DNA from: Ciceribacter sp. L1K22
GTDB taxonomy: Bacteria; Pseudomonadota; Alphaproteobacteria; Rhizobiales; Rhizobiaceae
Direction: 5' to 3'
DNA length: 64,000 nucleotides
Assembly (NCBI RefSeq): GCF_017599385.1
Contig: NZ_JAGFPK010000001.1
Coordinates: forward strand, 2,245,541-2,309,540
Shown: one piece after another, positions 1 to 11,317 of the stretch
How positions within the stretch are numbered: position 1 is the stretch's first letter
Layout of the letters: each line of letters starts with the position of its first letter
Notes under the pieces: model-generated
The model's database searches: none
Told to the model about the DNA's origin: nothing
What the model saw: the letters and a program-made list of their open reading frames with translations, nothing else
Position numbers and translations under genes: made by a program

Positions 1-5
1 GCCAT
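1..5 (-). CDS. start codon of a divergent gene running off the left edge
   Basis: On the minus strand an ATG at position 5 is preceded by AAAGGAGG about seven bases upstream (positions 12-19), an almost ideal Shine-Dalgarno. Only the first codon and two bases lie in the window, so the product cannot be named. The call rests only on this SD-ATG pair, and the gene would be divergent from gyrA. Confidence 0.35.
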
Positions 6-193
6 GCTTCGTCCTCCTTTTGCTGCCAACTGTAGGGTGCGGCGGCGGCGGCTGGCAAGCGTTTCGCACAATCCGCCTAAAGACTTGACGAATGACCCGA
101 AAACCCTGTTCAAAACCCCCGCCGAACTTGGCGCTTCGACGGCCTATCGGCTATAAGCTGACATGTGATTCTGAAAAAAGATCGTGATCTGAT

Positions 194-2986
<2,793 letters not shown>

Positions 2987-2996
2987 GATAAAGAAA

Positions 2997-3023
2997 AGCC
3001 GCCCTCGGATCACGGGGGCGGCT
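2997..3023 (+). terminator. GC-rich hairpin after gyrA
   Basis: Perfect 8-bp stem AGCCGCCC/GGGCGGCT (2997-3004 and 3016-3023), extendable by two or three pairs, ten bases after the gyrA stop. No T-run follows, so this is a terminator-like hairpin rather than a classic intrinsic terminator. Confidence 0.6.
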
Positions 3024-3049
3024 GAAACGTGCTGATAGGCTCAGTGGCG

Positions 3050-3184
3050 CTAGAAGAGTTCTCGCCGGGACATCATTGCCTTCAGCTCATCGCGTTCACG
3101 ACGCAGCGCGGTCACGGTTGATGCTATCGTCAGGACGAACATGCCGCTGATGAGCGCGGCGAGCACGGTCAGAGTTGCAAACAT
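3050..3184 (-). CDS. small single-pass membrane protein (44 aa)
   Basis: Start ATG at 3184 with the SD GAAGGAC just upstream, stop at 3050-3052. The peptide opens with about 23 hydrophobic residues (MFATLTVLAALISGMFVLTI), then a basic/acidic helical tail (ALRRERDELKAMMSRRELF). This is the layout of a one-helix inner-membrane microprotein with a cytoplasmic coiled tail. Its function is not recognised. It is convergent with gyrA and lies in the same direction as the next small gene, which also encodes a one-helix protein. Confidence 0.6.
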   Translation of the reverse strand: MFATLTVLAALISGMFVLTIASTVTALRRERDELKAMMSRRELF

Positions 3185-3228
3185 CGTCCTTCATTCCCTT
3201 CGTTTCCACGGGCGCCTTACGCGCTTTT

Positions 3229-3381
3229 TCAGTTTCCGAAGCTATGATAGCGGGCAGTTATTGGCGGACCGTAAAAATTCGCCTGGTCTTCGCGTTCCAT
3301 GTAGAACCCGACTGACGTCGCCAGCATAGCGGACATGGTCATCATCCAGAGCAAGTTGATCACTGTCACTTTGTCAGGCAT
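3229..3381 (-). CDS. small membrane protein (50 aa)
   Basis: The ORF is open from 3423, but the plausible start is the ATG at 3381 (MPDKVTVINLLWMMTMSAML...), because the upstream residues are charged and unlike a protein start. It has one hydrophobic segment at about residues 6-26 followed by a polar tail with several aromatic residues (NFYGPPITARYHSFGN). The function is unknown. Together with the 44-aa gene downstream it forms a pair of small membrane proteins between gyrA and coaD. Confidence 0.5.
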   Translation of the reverse strand: MPDKVTVINLLWMMTMSAMLATSVGFYMEREDQANFYGPPITARYHSFGN

Positions 3382-3791
3382 GGCTTTAAATCCCTTTGGA
3401 TCTCCTCTCTCGCGCTCCTTCAATGCACGGGCGCTGACGTTGTTCCCGTAAGAGGCGAAAAAGGTATAAAAATGTCCAGAAACTCGGCGGGCTTAACTTT
3501 TCGGCACTTCTGTGGCAAGCGCTTTTTTGCAGCGCACAATCAATGCCATAAAACTTTCTCGAAGGCGAGAGAGATTCCGATAGAGGCAAGGGCAAGAAGT
3601 GCAAGCATGGTAAATCCGTCAAGCAGTCGCGCTTATTCGCGATCATGATGCTTTTTCGCATATACGCTCTGAAACCTGCCTGAACCGCCCGTTCATCTGG
3701 CGTTCATCTTCGAGGGGTTCAAGCTGCCGCAAATGTCTTGCGGAGGGAGGCCTTCCGTGACAAAAGGCGTCAAACTCAACCTCGGTCCCCG
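3382..3791. other. intergenic region upstream of coaD, no convincing gene
   Basis: About 410 bases without a well-supported gene. A 22-codon minus-strand ORF (start 3608) encodes a hydrophobic peptide but has no SD. The coaD reading frame is open leftward to 3738 with weak codon character. Promoters for coaD and for the leftward small genes presumably lie here, but no clear -35/-10 pair was identified. Confidence 0.5.
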
Positions 3792-4286
3792 ATGACAACA
3801 GCTTTCTACCCCGGGTCCTTCGATCCGATGACCAATGGTCACCTGGACGTCCTCGTCCAGGCGCTGAATGTTGTTCCCAAGGTAATCGTCGCGATCGGCA
3901 TTCATCCCGGCAAGACGCCGTTGTTTTCGTTCGATGAACGCGCCGATCTCATCCGAAAGTCCTTGGAAGCAGTCTTGCCTGGACGGGCAGGGGATGTCGA
4001 TGTCGTCGCCTTCGACGGTCTGGCCATCGATGCCGCCCGTGCGAACGGAGCAAAACTACTCCTGCGCGGTCTGCGCGACGGGACCGATCTCGACTACGAG
4101 ATGCAGATGGCCGGCATGAATAGCCGCATGGCGCCGGACCTGCAGACCATATTCCTGCCCGCCGGTACCTCCTCGCGGCCCATAACGGCCACATTGGTCC
4201 GGCAGATCGCATCCATGGGAGGCGATGTCAGCGCATTTGTGCCATCAGCCGTGCTCGATGCATTAAAATCGAGGCTCGCGAAGTGA
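3792..4286 (+). CDS. coaD: phosphopantetheine adenylyltransferase
   Basis: Transfers AMP from ATP to 4'-phosphopantetheine, the penultimate step of coenzyme A synthesis, in the cytoplasm. The 164-residue length is typical. The nucleotidyltransferase motif [13 protein letters not shown] is at residues 4-16, with RG ([15 protein letters not shown]) and a C-terminal TATLVRQIA region matching the family's ISS-x-VR segment. Start 3792 was chosen because [12 protein letters not shown] is the family N-terminus; the longer ORF adds basic residues of poor quality. It is followed 28 bases later by a cyclophilin gene. Confidence 0.95.
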   Translation: MTTAFYPGSFDPMTNGHLDVLVQALNVVPKVIVAIGIHPGKTPLFSFDERADLIRKSLEAVLPGRAGDVDVVAFDGLAIDAARANGAKLLLRGLRDGTDLDYEMQMAGMNSRMAPDLQTIFLPAGTSSRPITATLVRQIASMGGDVSAFVPSAVLDALKSRLAK

Positions 4287-4314
4287 GCCTTTCTAAGAAA
4301 GAATGGGAGAATCC

Positions 4315-4884
4315 ATGAAACTCATTGGTCTTGCCCTTGCCGGACTTCTCGCCCTCGCCGGTTTTTCCGGCACCGCGGCGGCAGCCGAGGATGACTATCT
4401 GACGATCCAGCTCAAGGATGGTCCGGTCGTGATCGAACTCCTGCCCAATGTCGCGCCGCAGCACGTCGCGCGAATGAAGGAACTGGCATCGAAGGGTGAA
4501 TACGACAACGTCGCCTTCCATCGTGTTATAGAAGGCTTCATGGCACAGACCGGTGACGTGCAGTTTGGCGACATGCAGGATGGCTTTGACGGTTCGCGCG
4601 CCGGCACCGGCGGCTCGAGCCTGCCGGACCTGCCCGCCGAGTTCTCCGACGTTCCCTTTGAACGCGGCACGGTCGGCATGGCGCGGGCCCAGGATCCGAA
4701 CTCGGCCAACTCCCAGTTCTTCATCATGTTCGCCGATGGAAGCTTCCTCAACGGTCAGTACACCGTGGTCGGCAAGGTTGTCTCAGGCATGGAGAACGTC
4801 GACAAGATCAAGCGCGGCGAAGGTGGAAACGGCGAAGTCAGTGATCCTGATCGTATGATCAAGGTCACCGTCGGACGCCCGTAA
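4315..4884 (+). CDS. exported cyclophilin-type peptidyl-prolyl isomerase
   Basis: Catalyses cis-trans isomerisation of X-Pro bonds during folding, probably in the periplasm. An N-terminal signal peptide (MKLIGLALAGLLALAG...AAAA, cleavage near residue 24) precedes a cyclophilin domain with FHRVIEGFMAQTGD and NSANSQFFIMF, the catalytic/substrate-binding segments. Start 4315 rather than 4303 was chosen because GGGAGA sits just upstream of it and the signal peptide begins there. It forms a tandem pair with the next, signal-less paralogue. Confidence 0.92.
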   Translation: MKLIGLALAGLLALAGFSGTAAAAEDDYLTIQLKDGPVVIELLPNVAPQHVARMKELASKGEYDNVAFHRVIEGFMAQTGDVQFGDMQDGFDGSRAGTGGSSLPDLPAEFSDVPFERGTVGMARAQDPNSANSQFFIMFADGSFLNGQYTVVGKVVSGMENVDKIKRGEGGNGEVSDPDRMIKVTVGRP

Positions 4885-4916
4885 CAGCACCGCCCCAAAT
4901 AAAAAGGAGAATACCG

Positions 4917-5426
4917 ATGGCCGAGATCAAGGACCCGGAAAACGCGATCGTCATGGAAACGACGAAGGGCAAGGTTGTCATCCAGCTTCTGCCGGAAGTC
5001 GCCCCCGAACATGTCGCCCGCATCAAGGAACTGTCGCGCGAAGGCGCCTATGATGGCGTGGTCTTCCACCGCGTGATCGAGGACTTCATGGCCCAGACCG
5101 GCGACGTCAAGTTTGGCAAGCAGGGCGGCAAGGACTTCAATCCGGGCCGCGCCGGCATGGGCGGCTCCGACAAGCCTGACCTGAAGGCCGAGTTCTCCGC
5201 CACGCCGCATGTGCGCGGCACCTGCTCGATGGCACGCTCGCAGAGCCCGAACTCGGCCAACTCGCAGTTCTTCATCTGCTTTACCGATGCGCCGTGGCTC
5301 AACAAGCAGTACTCCGTGTGGGGCCAGGTTATCGAAGGCATGGACGTCATCGACCAGATCAAGAAGGGCGAGCCTGTGCGCGATCCCGACTCCATCGTCT
5401 CGATGAAGGTTGCCGCCGACGCCTGA
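4917..5426 (+). CDS. cytoplasmic cyclophilin-type peptidyl-prolyl isomerase
   Basis: Paralogue of the preceding exported cyclophilin, but without a signal peptide (MAEIKDPENAIVMETTKGKV), so it is inferred to be cytoplasmic. The 169 residues contain FHRVIEDFMAQTGD and NSANSQFFICF. AAAAAGGAGA lies seven to ten bases before the ATG. The gene is 32 bases downstream of the exported form, and the pair was probably produced by duplication. A strong intrinsic terminator follows. Confidence 0.95.
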   Translation: MAEIKDPENAIVMETTKGKVVIQLLPEVAPEHVARIKELSREGAYDGVVFHRVIEDFMAQTGDVKFGKQGGKDFNPGRAGMGGSDKPDLKAEFSATPHVRGTCSMARSQSPNSANSQFFICFTDAPWLNKQYSVWGQVIEGMDVIDQIKKGEPVRDPDSIVSMKVAADA

Positions 5427-5441
5427 GGCCGCTATTGGACA

Positions 5442-5480
5442 AACCCGCCCCGCGTCGACAAGGCGCCGGGCGGGTTTTTC
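5442..5480 (+). terminator. intrinsic terminator after the cyclophilin pair
   Basis: Stem AAACCCGCCC (5442-5451) pairs with GGGCGGGTTT (5469-5478), followed by a T-rich run. This is a textbook rho-independent terminator separating the ppi genes from queA. Confidence 0.85.
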
Positions 5481-5498
5481 GTTTCTGGGAACACCAAC

Positions 5499-6581
5499 AT
5501 GCGTGTCGACCTGTTCGACTTCGACCTACCGGAGGAAAACATTGCGTTGCGGCCCGCAAGCCCGCGCGATCACGCGCGCCTGCTCGTCGTCCGGCCGGAC
5601 GGAGAGCCGGTGCTGGAGGATCGCCACGTCTTCGACCTGCCGTCTTTCCTGAAGCCGGGCGACGCGCTCGTGTTCAACGACACAAAAGTCATTCCCGCCC
5701 AACTCGAAGGTGTGCGACTGCGCGAGGGCGCGCAGGAAACACCGGTCTCCGCGACGCTGCACATGCGCCTCGACCAGAGCCGCTGGAAGGCCTTCGCCCG
5801 TCCCGGCAAGCGCATCAAGCAGGGCGACCGGATCGAATTCGGCCACACCGGAAACGCCTGCCTGCTCGGCAAGCTCGGCGCGTTGGTCGAAGAGAAGGGC
5901 GATGCGGGCGAGGTGACGCTGAGGTTCGACTTCTCCGGCGCCGCCCTCGACGAGGCGATCGCCACCGTCGGCCACATTCCGCTTCCGCCCTACATCGCTT
6001 CGAAGCGCGACGAAGACGAGAAGGACCGGGCCGACTACCAGACCATCTATGCCCGGGAAGAGGGCGCCGTCGCGGCACCGACCGCCGGCCTGCACTTTAC
6101 GCCGGATCTCTTCGCGAAGCTCGACGCCGCCGGCGTCGAGCGCCATTTCGTGACGCTGCATGTCGGCGCCGGCACCTTTCTGCCGGTCAAGGCCGACGAC
6201 ACCAGCGAACACAAGATGCATGAGGAGATCGGTCACGTCTCCGCGTCGACAGCTGCCAGGCTCAATGCCGTGAGGGAGAGGGGAGGTCGGATCGTCTGCG
6301 TCGGCACCACCTCCCTTCGTTTGATTGAGAGCGCCGCGGGCGAGGATGGCGTCATCCGGCCCTTCGCGGGCCCAACGGGTATCTTCATCACGCCGGGCTA
6401 CCGCTTCCGCGCGGTCGACGTGTTGATGACCAACTTCCACCTTCCGAAATCGACGCTGTTCATGCTCGTTTCGGCCTTCTGCGGCCTCGACACAATGCAG
6501 GCCGCCTATGACCATGCCATCAAGACGGGCTATCGCTTCTATTCCTACGGCGACAGCAGCCTGCTCACCCGGAAAAACTGA
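5499..6581 (+). CDS. queA: S-adenosylmethionine:tRNA ribosyltransferase-isomerase
   Basis: Converts preQ1-modified tRNA to epoxyqueuosine-tRNA using the ribosyl group of SAM, the step after Tgt in queuosine synthesis. The 360-residue protein starts [19 protein letters not shown], the family N-terminus. It contains [32 protein letters not shown] and the C-terminal [18 protein letters not shown] signature segments. The stop codon is one base from the tgt start, so the two are translationally coupled in one queuosine operon. Confidence 0.96.
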   Translation: MRVDLFDFDLPEENIALRPASPRDHARLLVVRPDGEPVLEDRHVFDLPSFLKPGDALVFNDTKVIPAQLEGVRLREGAQETPVSATLHMRLDQSRWKAFARPGKRIKQGDRIEFGHTGNACLLGKLGALVEEKGDAGEVTLRFDFSGAALDEAIATVGHIPLPPYIASKRDEDEKDRADYQTIYAREEGAVAAPTAGLHFTPDLFAKLDAAGVERHFVTLHVGAGTFLPVKADDTSEHKMHEEIGHVSASTAARLNAVRERGGRIVCVGTTSLRLIESAAGEDGVIRPFAGPTGIFITPGYRFRAVDVLMTNFHLPKSTLFMLVSAFCGLDTMQAAYDHAIKTGYRFYSYGDSSLLTRKN

Positions 6582-6582
6582 C

Positions 6583-7713
6583 ATGCACGAGAAGTTCGAG
6601 TTCAAGCTGAAGGCCACCAGCGGCAAGGCCCGCCTCGGCGAGGTGAGCATGCCGCGCGGCACCATCCGCACGCCGGCCTTCATGCCGGTCGGCACGGTCG
6701 GCACCGTCAAGGCCATGTATCTCGATCAGGTGCGCGACACCGGCGCCGACATCATCCTCGGCAACACCTACCACCTGATGCTGCGGCCGGGCGCAGAGCG
6801 CGTCGCGCGCCTTGGCGGCCTGCACGAACTGATCCGCTGGCAGCATCCGATCCTCACTGACTCGGGCGGTTTTCAGGTTATGTCGCTCTCCGGCCTCCGC
6901 AAAATCGATGAGAAGGGCGTGACCTTCAAGAGCCACGTCGACGGTTCCACCCATCATATGTCGCCGGAGCGGTCGATCGAAATCCAGGGTCTTCTCGGTT
7001 CCGACATCCAGATGCAGCTCGACGAGTGCGTCGCGTTGCCGGCCGAACGCAAGGAAATCGAGCGCGCCATGGAAATGTCGCTGCGTTGGGCCGAGCGCTG
7101 CCGCCTCGCCTTCGGCGACCAGCCGGGCAAGGCCATGTTCGGTATCGTCCAGGGCGGTGACATGCCCGACCTGCGCGTGCGCTCGGCGGAGGGGCTGAAG
7201 CAGCTCGACCTCAAGGGATACGCCGTCGGCGGCCTTGCCGTCGGCGAGCCGCAGGATGTGATGCTCAAGATGCTCGACGTCACCCTGCCTGTGCTGCCGA
7301 CGGCGAAGCCACGCTACCTGATGGGCGTCGGTACGCCGGATGATATCCTGAAGTCCGTCGCCTGCGGCGTCGACATGTTCGACTGCGTGATGCCCACGCG
7401 CTCGGGTCGCCATGGCCTTGCCTTCACGCGGCGCGGCAAGGTGAACATCCGAAACGCTCGCCACGCCGAGGATATGCGCCCGCTCGACGAGCAGTCCAAC
7501 TGCCCGGCCTCGCGTGACTATTCCCGCGCCTATCTGCACCACCTCGTCCGCTCCAACGAGGCGCTCGGCGGCATGCTGCTCTCCTGGAACAACCTTGCCT
7601 ACTACCAGGAACTGATGCAGGGGATTCGCAAGGCGATCGAGGAGGGTCGCTTCGAGGACTTCTACGCCGAAACCCAGGAGATGTGGGCGAGGGGCGATAT
7701 CGATCCGGTCTGA
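6583..7713 (+). CDS. tgt: queuine/preQ1 tRNA-guanine transglycosylase
   Basis: Exchanges guanine-34 of GUN-anticodon tRNAs for preQ1. It has 376 residues; the start at 6583 gives [19 protein letters not shown], one base after the queA stop. The catalytic regions [11 protein letters not shown] and [17 protein letters not shown] are intact. Oddity: the zinc site, normally CxCxxC followed by His, reads [17 protein letters not shown], so only one cysteine of the three is present while the His region is kept. The gene ends inside a palindrome that contains its stop codon. Confidence 0.95.
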   Translation: MHEKFEFKLKATSGKARLGEVSMPRGTIRTPAFMPVGTVGTVKAMYLDQVRDTGADIILGNTYHLMLRPGAERVARLGGLHELIRWQHPILTDSGGFQVMSLSGLRKIDEKGVTFKSHVDGSTHHMSPERSIEIQGLLGSDIQMQLDECVALPAERKEIERAMEMSLRWAERCRLAFGDQPGKAMFGIVQGGDMPDLRVRSAEGLKQLDLKGYAVGGLAVGEPQDVMLKMLDVTLPVLPTAKPRYLMGVGTPDDILKSVACGVDMFDCVMPTRSGRHGLAFTRRGKVNIRNARHAEDMRPLDEQSNCPASRDYSRAYLHHLVRSNEALGGMLLSWNNLAYYQELMQGIRKAIEEGRFEDFYAETQEMWARGDIDPV

Positions 7714-7722
7714 GACCGGATC
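7702..7722. terminator. palindrome spanning the tgt stop codon
   Basis: GATCCGGTC (7702-7710), TGA stop, GACCGGATC (7714-7722): a perfect 9-bp inverted repeat whose loop is the tgt stop codon. It lies between the convergent tgt and GST genes and could stop transcription from both sides. Confidence 0.6.
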
Positions 7723-7723
7723 G

Positions 7724-8701
7724 TCATCCAGCAGTAAGTGTCACCGGCGCCAGGCCGGGAATATCCGGTCCGACGGGGACCACACGACTCGGATTGAGCG
7801 CCTTGATCGAATAGTAGCCCCGCTTGATATGGTCGATGTTGACAGTCTCGCGGACGCCCGGCAGGTCCAGAATCCGCATCATGTAATCCGACAACGCCGT
7901 ATAGTCGGCGATACGGCGCAGGTTGCATTTGAACACCCCGTGATAGGCGACGTCGAAGCGCACCAGCGTCACGAAAAGGCGAATGTCGGCCTCTGTAAGC
8001 GACTCGCCTGTGAGATAGGGCCCTGCAACGGCGAGCCGCTGTTCCAGTCTATCGAGCATTTCGAACACGTCCGCGAACGCCTCCTCGTAGGCGACCTGCG
8101 TCGTGGAGAAACCGGCGCGATAGACGCCATTGTTGAGCTTCGGGTAGATTTCCGCATTCAACGCGTCGATCTCGTCCCGCAAGTGTTGCGGATAGAGGTC
8201 GATGTCATTCTTCGCAAGCGCCCCAAACCCCGAGTTCAACATGCGCAGGATATCGGCAGACTCGTTATTGACGAGCGTTCCGGTCTTCTTATCCCAGAGC
8301 ACTGGCACCGTCGCGCGGCCTGTATGGGTCGGGTCGGCGCGGGTATAGAGTTCGTGCAGGTACCGCACGCCGTTGATGGTGTCGCGATCCGATCCGGGGT
8401 AGTCGCCGAATTCCCAGCCGAAATCGCCGAGCGCCGGCTCGACGACGGAAACGGAAATCACGTCGTCCAGCCCTTTGAGCTTGCGCCCGATCAGCGTGCG
8501 CGAGGCCCAGGGGCAGATCAGTGCGACGTAGAGGTGATAGCGACCGGCTTCGGCCTTGAAGCCGCCGTCACCGGTTGGCCCGGCCGCGCCATCGACGGTC
8601 ACCCAGTTGCGAAAGCCCGAAATCTGGCGGACAAAACCGCCCTTGTCGTCGGTCGCCTGCACCGGCTGCCAGTCGGCAGTCCATTTTCCGTTGACGAGCA
8701 T
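7724..8701 (-). CDS. glutathionyl-hydroquinone reductase (ECM4/YqjG-type GST)
   Basis: Xi-class glutathione transferase family, which reduces glutathionyl-hydroquinones and related adducts using glutathione. The 325-residue length is typical. The catalytic cysteine lies in ICPWASRT at about residue 63, the position used in E. coli YqjG. The family segments GDFGWEF, TVPVLWDKKTGTLVNNES and the C-terminal LFVTLVRFDVAYHGVFKCN are present. It is transcribed away from recX across a region containing a palindrome, so expression may be controlled by a TetR-type or similar repressor (inference). Confidence 0.92.
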   Translation of the reverse strand: MLVNGKWTADWQPVQATDDKGGFVRQISGFRNWVTVDGAAGPTGDGGFKAEAGRYHLYVALICPWASRTLIGRKLKGLDDVISVSVVEPALGDFGWEFGDYPGSDRDTINGVRYLHELYTRADPTHTGRATVPVLWDKKTGTLVNNESADILRMLNSGFGALAKNDIDLYPQHLRDEIDALNAEIYPKLNNGVYRAGFSTTQVAYEEAFADVFEMLDRLEQRLAVAGPYLTGESLTEADIRLFVTLVRFDVAYHGVFKCNLRRIADYTALSDYMMRILDLPGVRETVNIDHIKRGYYSIKALNPSRVVPVGPDIPGLAPVTLTAG

Positions 8702-8749
8702 GGCATCTTTCTCCGAACCGCTTTATCTCGGCCGTTAGTTACCCGATTG

Positions 8750-8806
8750 TATCGTTCACCGATACGCGGCACGTCATGCACAATTCGTGCGACGATTGTG
8801 AACGAT
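8750..8806. promoter_or_regulatory. palindromic candidate operator between GST and recX genes
   Basis: TATCG-TTCAC-CGATA (8750-8764) is a perfect interrupted palindrome. ATCGTTCAC (8751-8759) recurs inverted as GTGAACGAT (8798-8806). Such nested inverted repeats in a divergent intergenic region are typical of a dimeric repressor's binding site. No candidate regulator gene lies next to it. Confidence 0.45.
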
Positions 8807-8840
8807 GTACGATAACGGGTCAGTTGATGGAGAGGGAAGG

Positions 8841-9398
8841 GTGGACGAACAGGAGCGAGACACCGACGGCGATGCCACGCCGCGCATGCTTGCATGGGCG
8901 AAAAACTCGGCCGCCTATCGCCTGTCCCGCCGCATGATGAGCGAGCATGAACTCGCTGTCGCCATCCGTCGCAAAGCGCGTCAGAAGTTCGAGGCTATCT
9001 CCGAGCGACAGGTGGAACGGCTGGTGGAGACCGCCCTTCAGTTCGGTCGTCAGGTGGGCGCGCTCGACGACACCGCTTATGCCGAGGTGAAAGCACGTTC
9101 GGCGGCCCGAGCCGGCAAATCGAAGCGGATGATCACGCGCAAGCTGTCCGAAAAGGGCATTGCCTCCACCACCATAGGCGAGGCGCTGCACGAAACGGAT
9201 GATCTGCGGGCGGCCGTTATTTTCGCTCGCAAAAGAGCCCTCGGGCCGTATCGACGCGTCGAGCTCGATCTCCAGCGCCGCCAGAAGGAGTTCGCAGCCT
9301 TTGCAAGGAATGGCTTCGCGCAAGATATCGCGAGACGTGTCCTCATTATGGAGATGGATGAAGCAGAGGTCATTCTGCTTGATGGCGGTCAAATCTGA
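8841..9398 (+). CDS. recX: RecX family regulatory protein
   Basis: RecX proteins cap and inhibit RecA filaments. The body (RMLAWAKNSAAYRLSRRMMSE..., ALDDTAYAEVKARSAARAGKSKRMITRKLSEKG) matches rhizobial RecX with its three helical repeats. The GTG at 8841 is chosen because GGAG sits eight bases upstream, whereas the earlier ATG at 8805 has no SD and lies inside the inverted repeat of the putative operator. The acidic N-terminus before residue 16 is not conserved, so the exact start is uncertain. It ends in a bidirectional terminator. Confidence 0.82.
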   Translation: MDEQERDTDGDATPRMLAWAKNSAAYRLSRRMMSEHELAVAIRRKARQKFEAISERQVERLVETALQFGRQVGALDDTAYAEVKARSAARAGKSKRMITRKLSEKGIASTTIGEALHETDDLRAAVIFARKRALGPYRRVELDLQRRQKEFAAFARNGFAQDIARRVLIMEMDEAEVILLDGGQI

Positions 9399-9399
9399 C

Positions 9400-9423
9400 G
9401 AGGGGGCATTCCTGTCCCCCCTC
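9400..9423. terminator. bidirectional terminator between recX and the 82-aa gene
   Basis: GAGGGGG (9400-9406) pairs with CCCCCTC (9417-9423), a 7-bp G/C stem with a ten-base loop, between convergent genes. Its right arm overlaps the stop codon of the leftward gene. Confidence 0.65.
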
Positions 9424-9670
9424 AGGCCGCCTTTTCCGTCTTCCGCTGCGCAGCCTCGCCGTGCTCGGCCATGTCGGCCAGCCGGATTTCCATGGCTTCG
9501 ATCAGCGATTGGCAGATGGCGTTTCGCAGCCTTGCCGAATTGCGCTGGGTCAGTTTCTTGTCGAGCCACTGCGCCGAATGCATGAGATCGACGCCCTCGT
9601 TGAGCACGATCTGCTGGGCACGCTGAAGCGCCCAGACTTCAAAAGGATCTGGTTCCCCCATGATATCCAT
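9422..9670 (-). CDS. conserved hypothetical protein (82 aa)
   Basis: Predicted soluble, helical 82-residue protein (PFEVWALQRAQQIVLNEGVDLMHSAQWLDKKL...) with no signal peptide, membrane segment or recognisable motif. Codon usage looks like that of its neighbours. Starts are possible at residue 1 or 4 (MDIMGEPD). It is convergent with recX and stands alone; the function is unknown. Confidence 0.65.
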   Translation of the reverse strand: MDIMGEPDPFEVWALQRAQQIVLNEGVDLMHSAQWLDKKLTQRNSARLRNAICQSLIEAMEIRLADMAEHGEAAQRKTEKAA

Positions 9671-9833
9671 TCCAAATTGAGTTTCGCCGCACTAAATTAC
9701 TGATTCGCAAAGATAGAATAACAGATTCATACAGCTTGTCATGGTGGCAGGTTATACTTGCGCGTGGCTTTCCGACCAAGCTTTTCCTTCCGACGTAAAT
9801 GAGCCTCCTTCGTGTTTTCCTGGGCGACAACAA

Positions 9834-11213
9834 TCAAAGCACCGTCGCCAGCGCGGTGTTCACCCGCATATTGATGGCATCGAGGCTCGGGGTCTGCCCG
9901 TAGAAGTGGAAGTCCAGGTTGACGCCCGGCCGGAACACCAGGCAATGGGTCGATCCGCCGAAATGGAACATGCCGATCTGATCACCCTTGGTTACACGAT
10001 CCCCTGGCTTCACGGTGATTTCGCAGCTCGATACCTCGGCCATGCCAACCGGGATGACGGCCATCAGACCGATTGCAGGGTTATCAGCCTGGATGAAGAT
10101 AACACCGCGCGTCGCGACGGCGGTCAGGAACGGCTGTGAATCGTTCGGAGCGCTCGGATCGGCCCCTCCGGGATTTGCAAAACCTTCGTACAGGTTTTCG
10201 AGGTAATAGGAGCCTCCGACGACGTACGCTTTGACGACCGTGCCGGAGACCGGACTGTGCCATCGGTGGTAACTGAGCGCGCTGAGAAACGCCTGATAGA
10301 TCGTGCCGCCGGTAAACTGTGGCGCCAGATCGTCGAATGCGAGCATGTCGCCGAGGGAGTAGGGCTGCCCCTTGATCCAGAACTGGGCGCTCGCGGAGAC
10401 ATTGTTCACCACTTGGAGAGGTGCGGATTCGCAGGCGTTCGCTATGACACTGTCATCTCCCGGCGCCGAAACGGGGCGTACCCCGGTCCGGAAGGTGCGC
10501 GTAAAGAAGTCGTCCCATGACGAAAAACCCAGATACTGCGCGCCTGGAATGCAGTTGAAGATGGACTGGAACCGGTCGGGCGTCGGGTTTGCGCCATCAC
10601 CCAGCGCTGACATGGCGACCTGCACCATTTCCTGCTGCGCGGCCATGCTCAGCCAGGCGACGGCCTCCGTCGTCGGACTGACCGGATAGGGTTGTTCTGT
10701 CAGAACGTAACGCGAGGCAGGCGAGGTGAGAAACTGTGACCAGTAGGCCAGGATACGTTTGAACAGCTGGTTCACGACCGCGTTCGAGAAGAAGGTATAT
10801 CCGGGTTCCGTCGCCATCGGCCAGTCGAGGAGGGCGTTGATCGGGAATCCGATGAGACCTGCCGGCTGTTGGCTGGCTATATCCTGATACGCCTCCGGCG
10901 CCGTCGTCATGATGAGGTTCAGAAGAGTGAGAAACTCATCGAAGGTTTCGACCGATGGCTGTCCGAGCGGCGTCGTCGGCGCCAGCTGATAGGCTCGCGC
11001 AAACATGGCCTGCGCAAGATTGTAGAGCGTCTGATCGCTCTCGACCATCGCCCTGAAGTCAGCGATCGGCGGAACATCGGCCAAGTCTTGTCCCTTGGCC
11101 GCATCCCGCAGCCGTGCGATCCAAGCGGCCGTGTGGGCCGGATCCCGGGGCAACCATCCGCCGGCGCGGGATTTCACGAGTTGCGGCTTTGCTGCGTGAA
11201 CCGCGTGTTCCAT
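9834..11213 (-). CDS. phosphatidylserine decarboxylase family protein (divergent, pyruvoyl-type)
   Basis: The C-terminal half resembles PSD: FGGSTHCLVFRPG at about residue 420 corresponds to the GST self-cleavage site where serine becomes the pyruvoyl group. YHRWHSPVSGTV and WDDFFTRTFRTGVRP are other family segments. The N-terminal 200 residues resemble the PSD-associated domain found in fungal and some bacterial relatives, not the normal membrane PSD. At 459 residues it is much longer than housekeeping PSD, with no membrane anchor. GAGG lies six bases before the ATG. It probably decarboxylates a non-lipid or unusual substrate (inference). Confidence 0.85.
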   Translation of the reverse strand: MEHAVHAAKPQLVKSRAGGWLPRDPAHTAAWIARLRDAAKGQDLADVPPIADFRAMVESDQTLYNLAQAMFARAYQLAPTTPLGQPSVETFDEFLTLLNLIMTTAPEAYQDIASQQPAGLIGFPINALLDWPMATEPGYTFFSNAVVNQLFKRILAYWSQFLTSPASRYVLTEQPYPVSPTTEAVAWLSMAAQQEMVQVAMSALGDGANPTPDRFQSIFNCIPGAQYLGFSSWDDFFTRTFRTGVRPVSAPGDDSVIANACESAPLQVVNNVSASAQFWIKGQPYSLGDMLAFDDLAPQFTGGTIYQAFLSALSYHRWHSPVSGTVVKAYVVGGSYYLENLYEGFANPGGADPSAPNDSQPFLTAVATRGVIFIQADNPAIGLMAVIPVGMAEVSSCEITVKPGDRVTKGDQIGMFHFGGSTHCLVFRPGVNLDFHFYGQTPSLDAINMRVNTALATVL

Positions 11214-11317
11214 CTCAGGCCTCTTCGTTCCGTATGAGTTCGCGACTGTCCGGGGTGAGGCTAAGCCAAAGCCCGGACGTCCGCATCCTTGGATTGATAT
11301 GGAAAAAGAGAGAAACC

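Noticed and set aside
3540..3608. 22-codon minus-strand hydrophobic ORF upstream of coaD
   Set aside because: No Shine-Dalgarno, very short, no context; a KdpF-like microprotein cannot be supported.
9739..9833. Lys/Arg-rich frame just after the PSD-like gene on the minus strand
   Set aside because: Only reachable as a read-through of an out-of-frame ORF inside the PSD-like gene or from a weak TTG; no SD before it.
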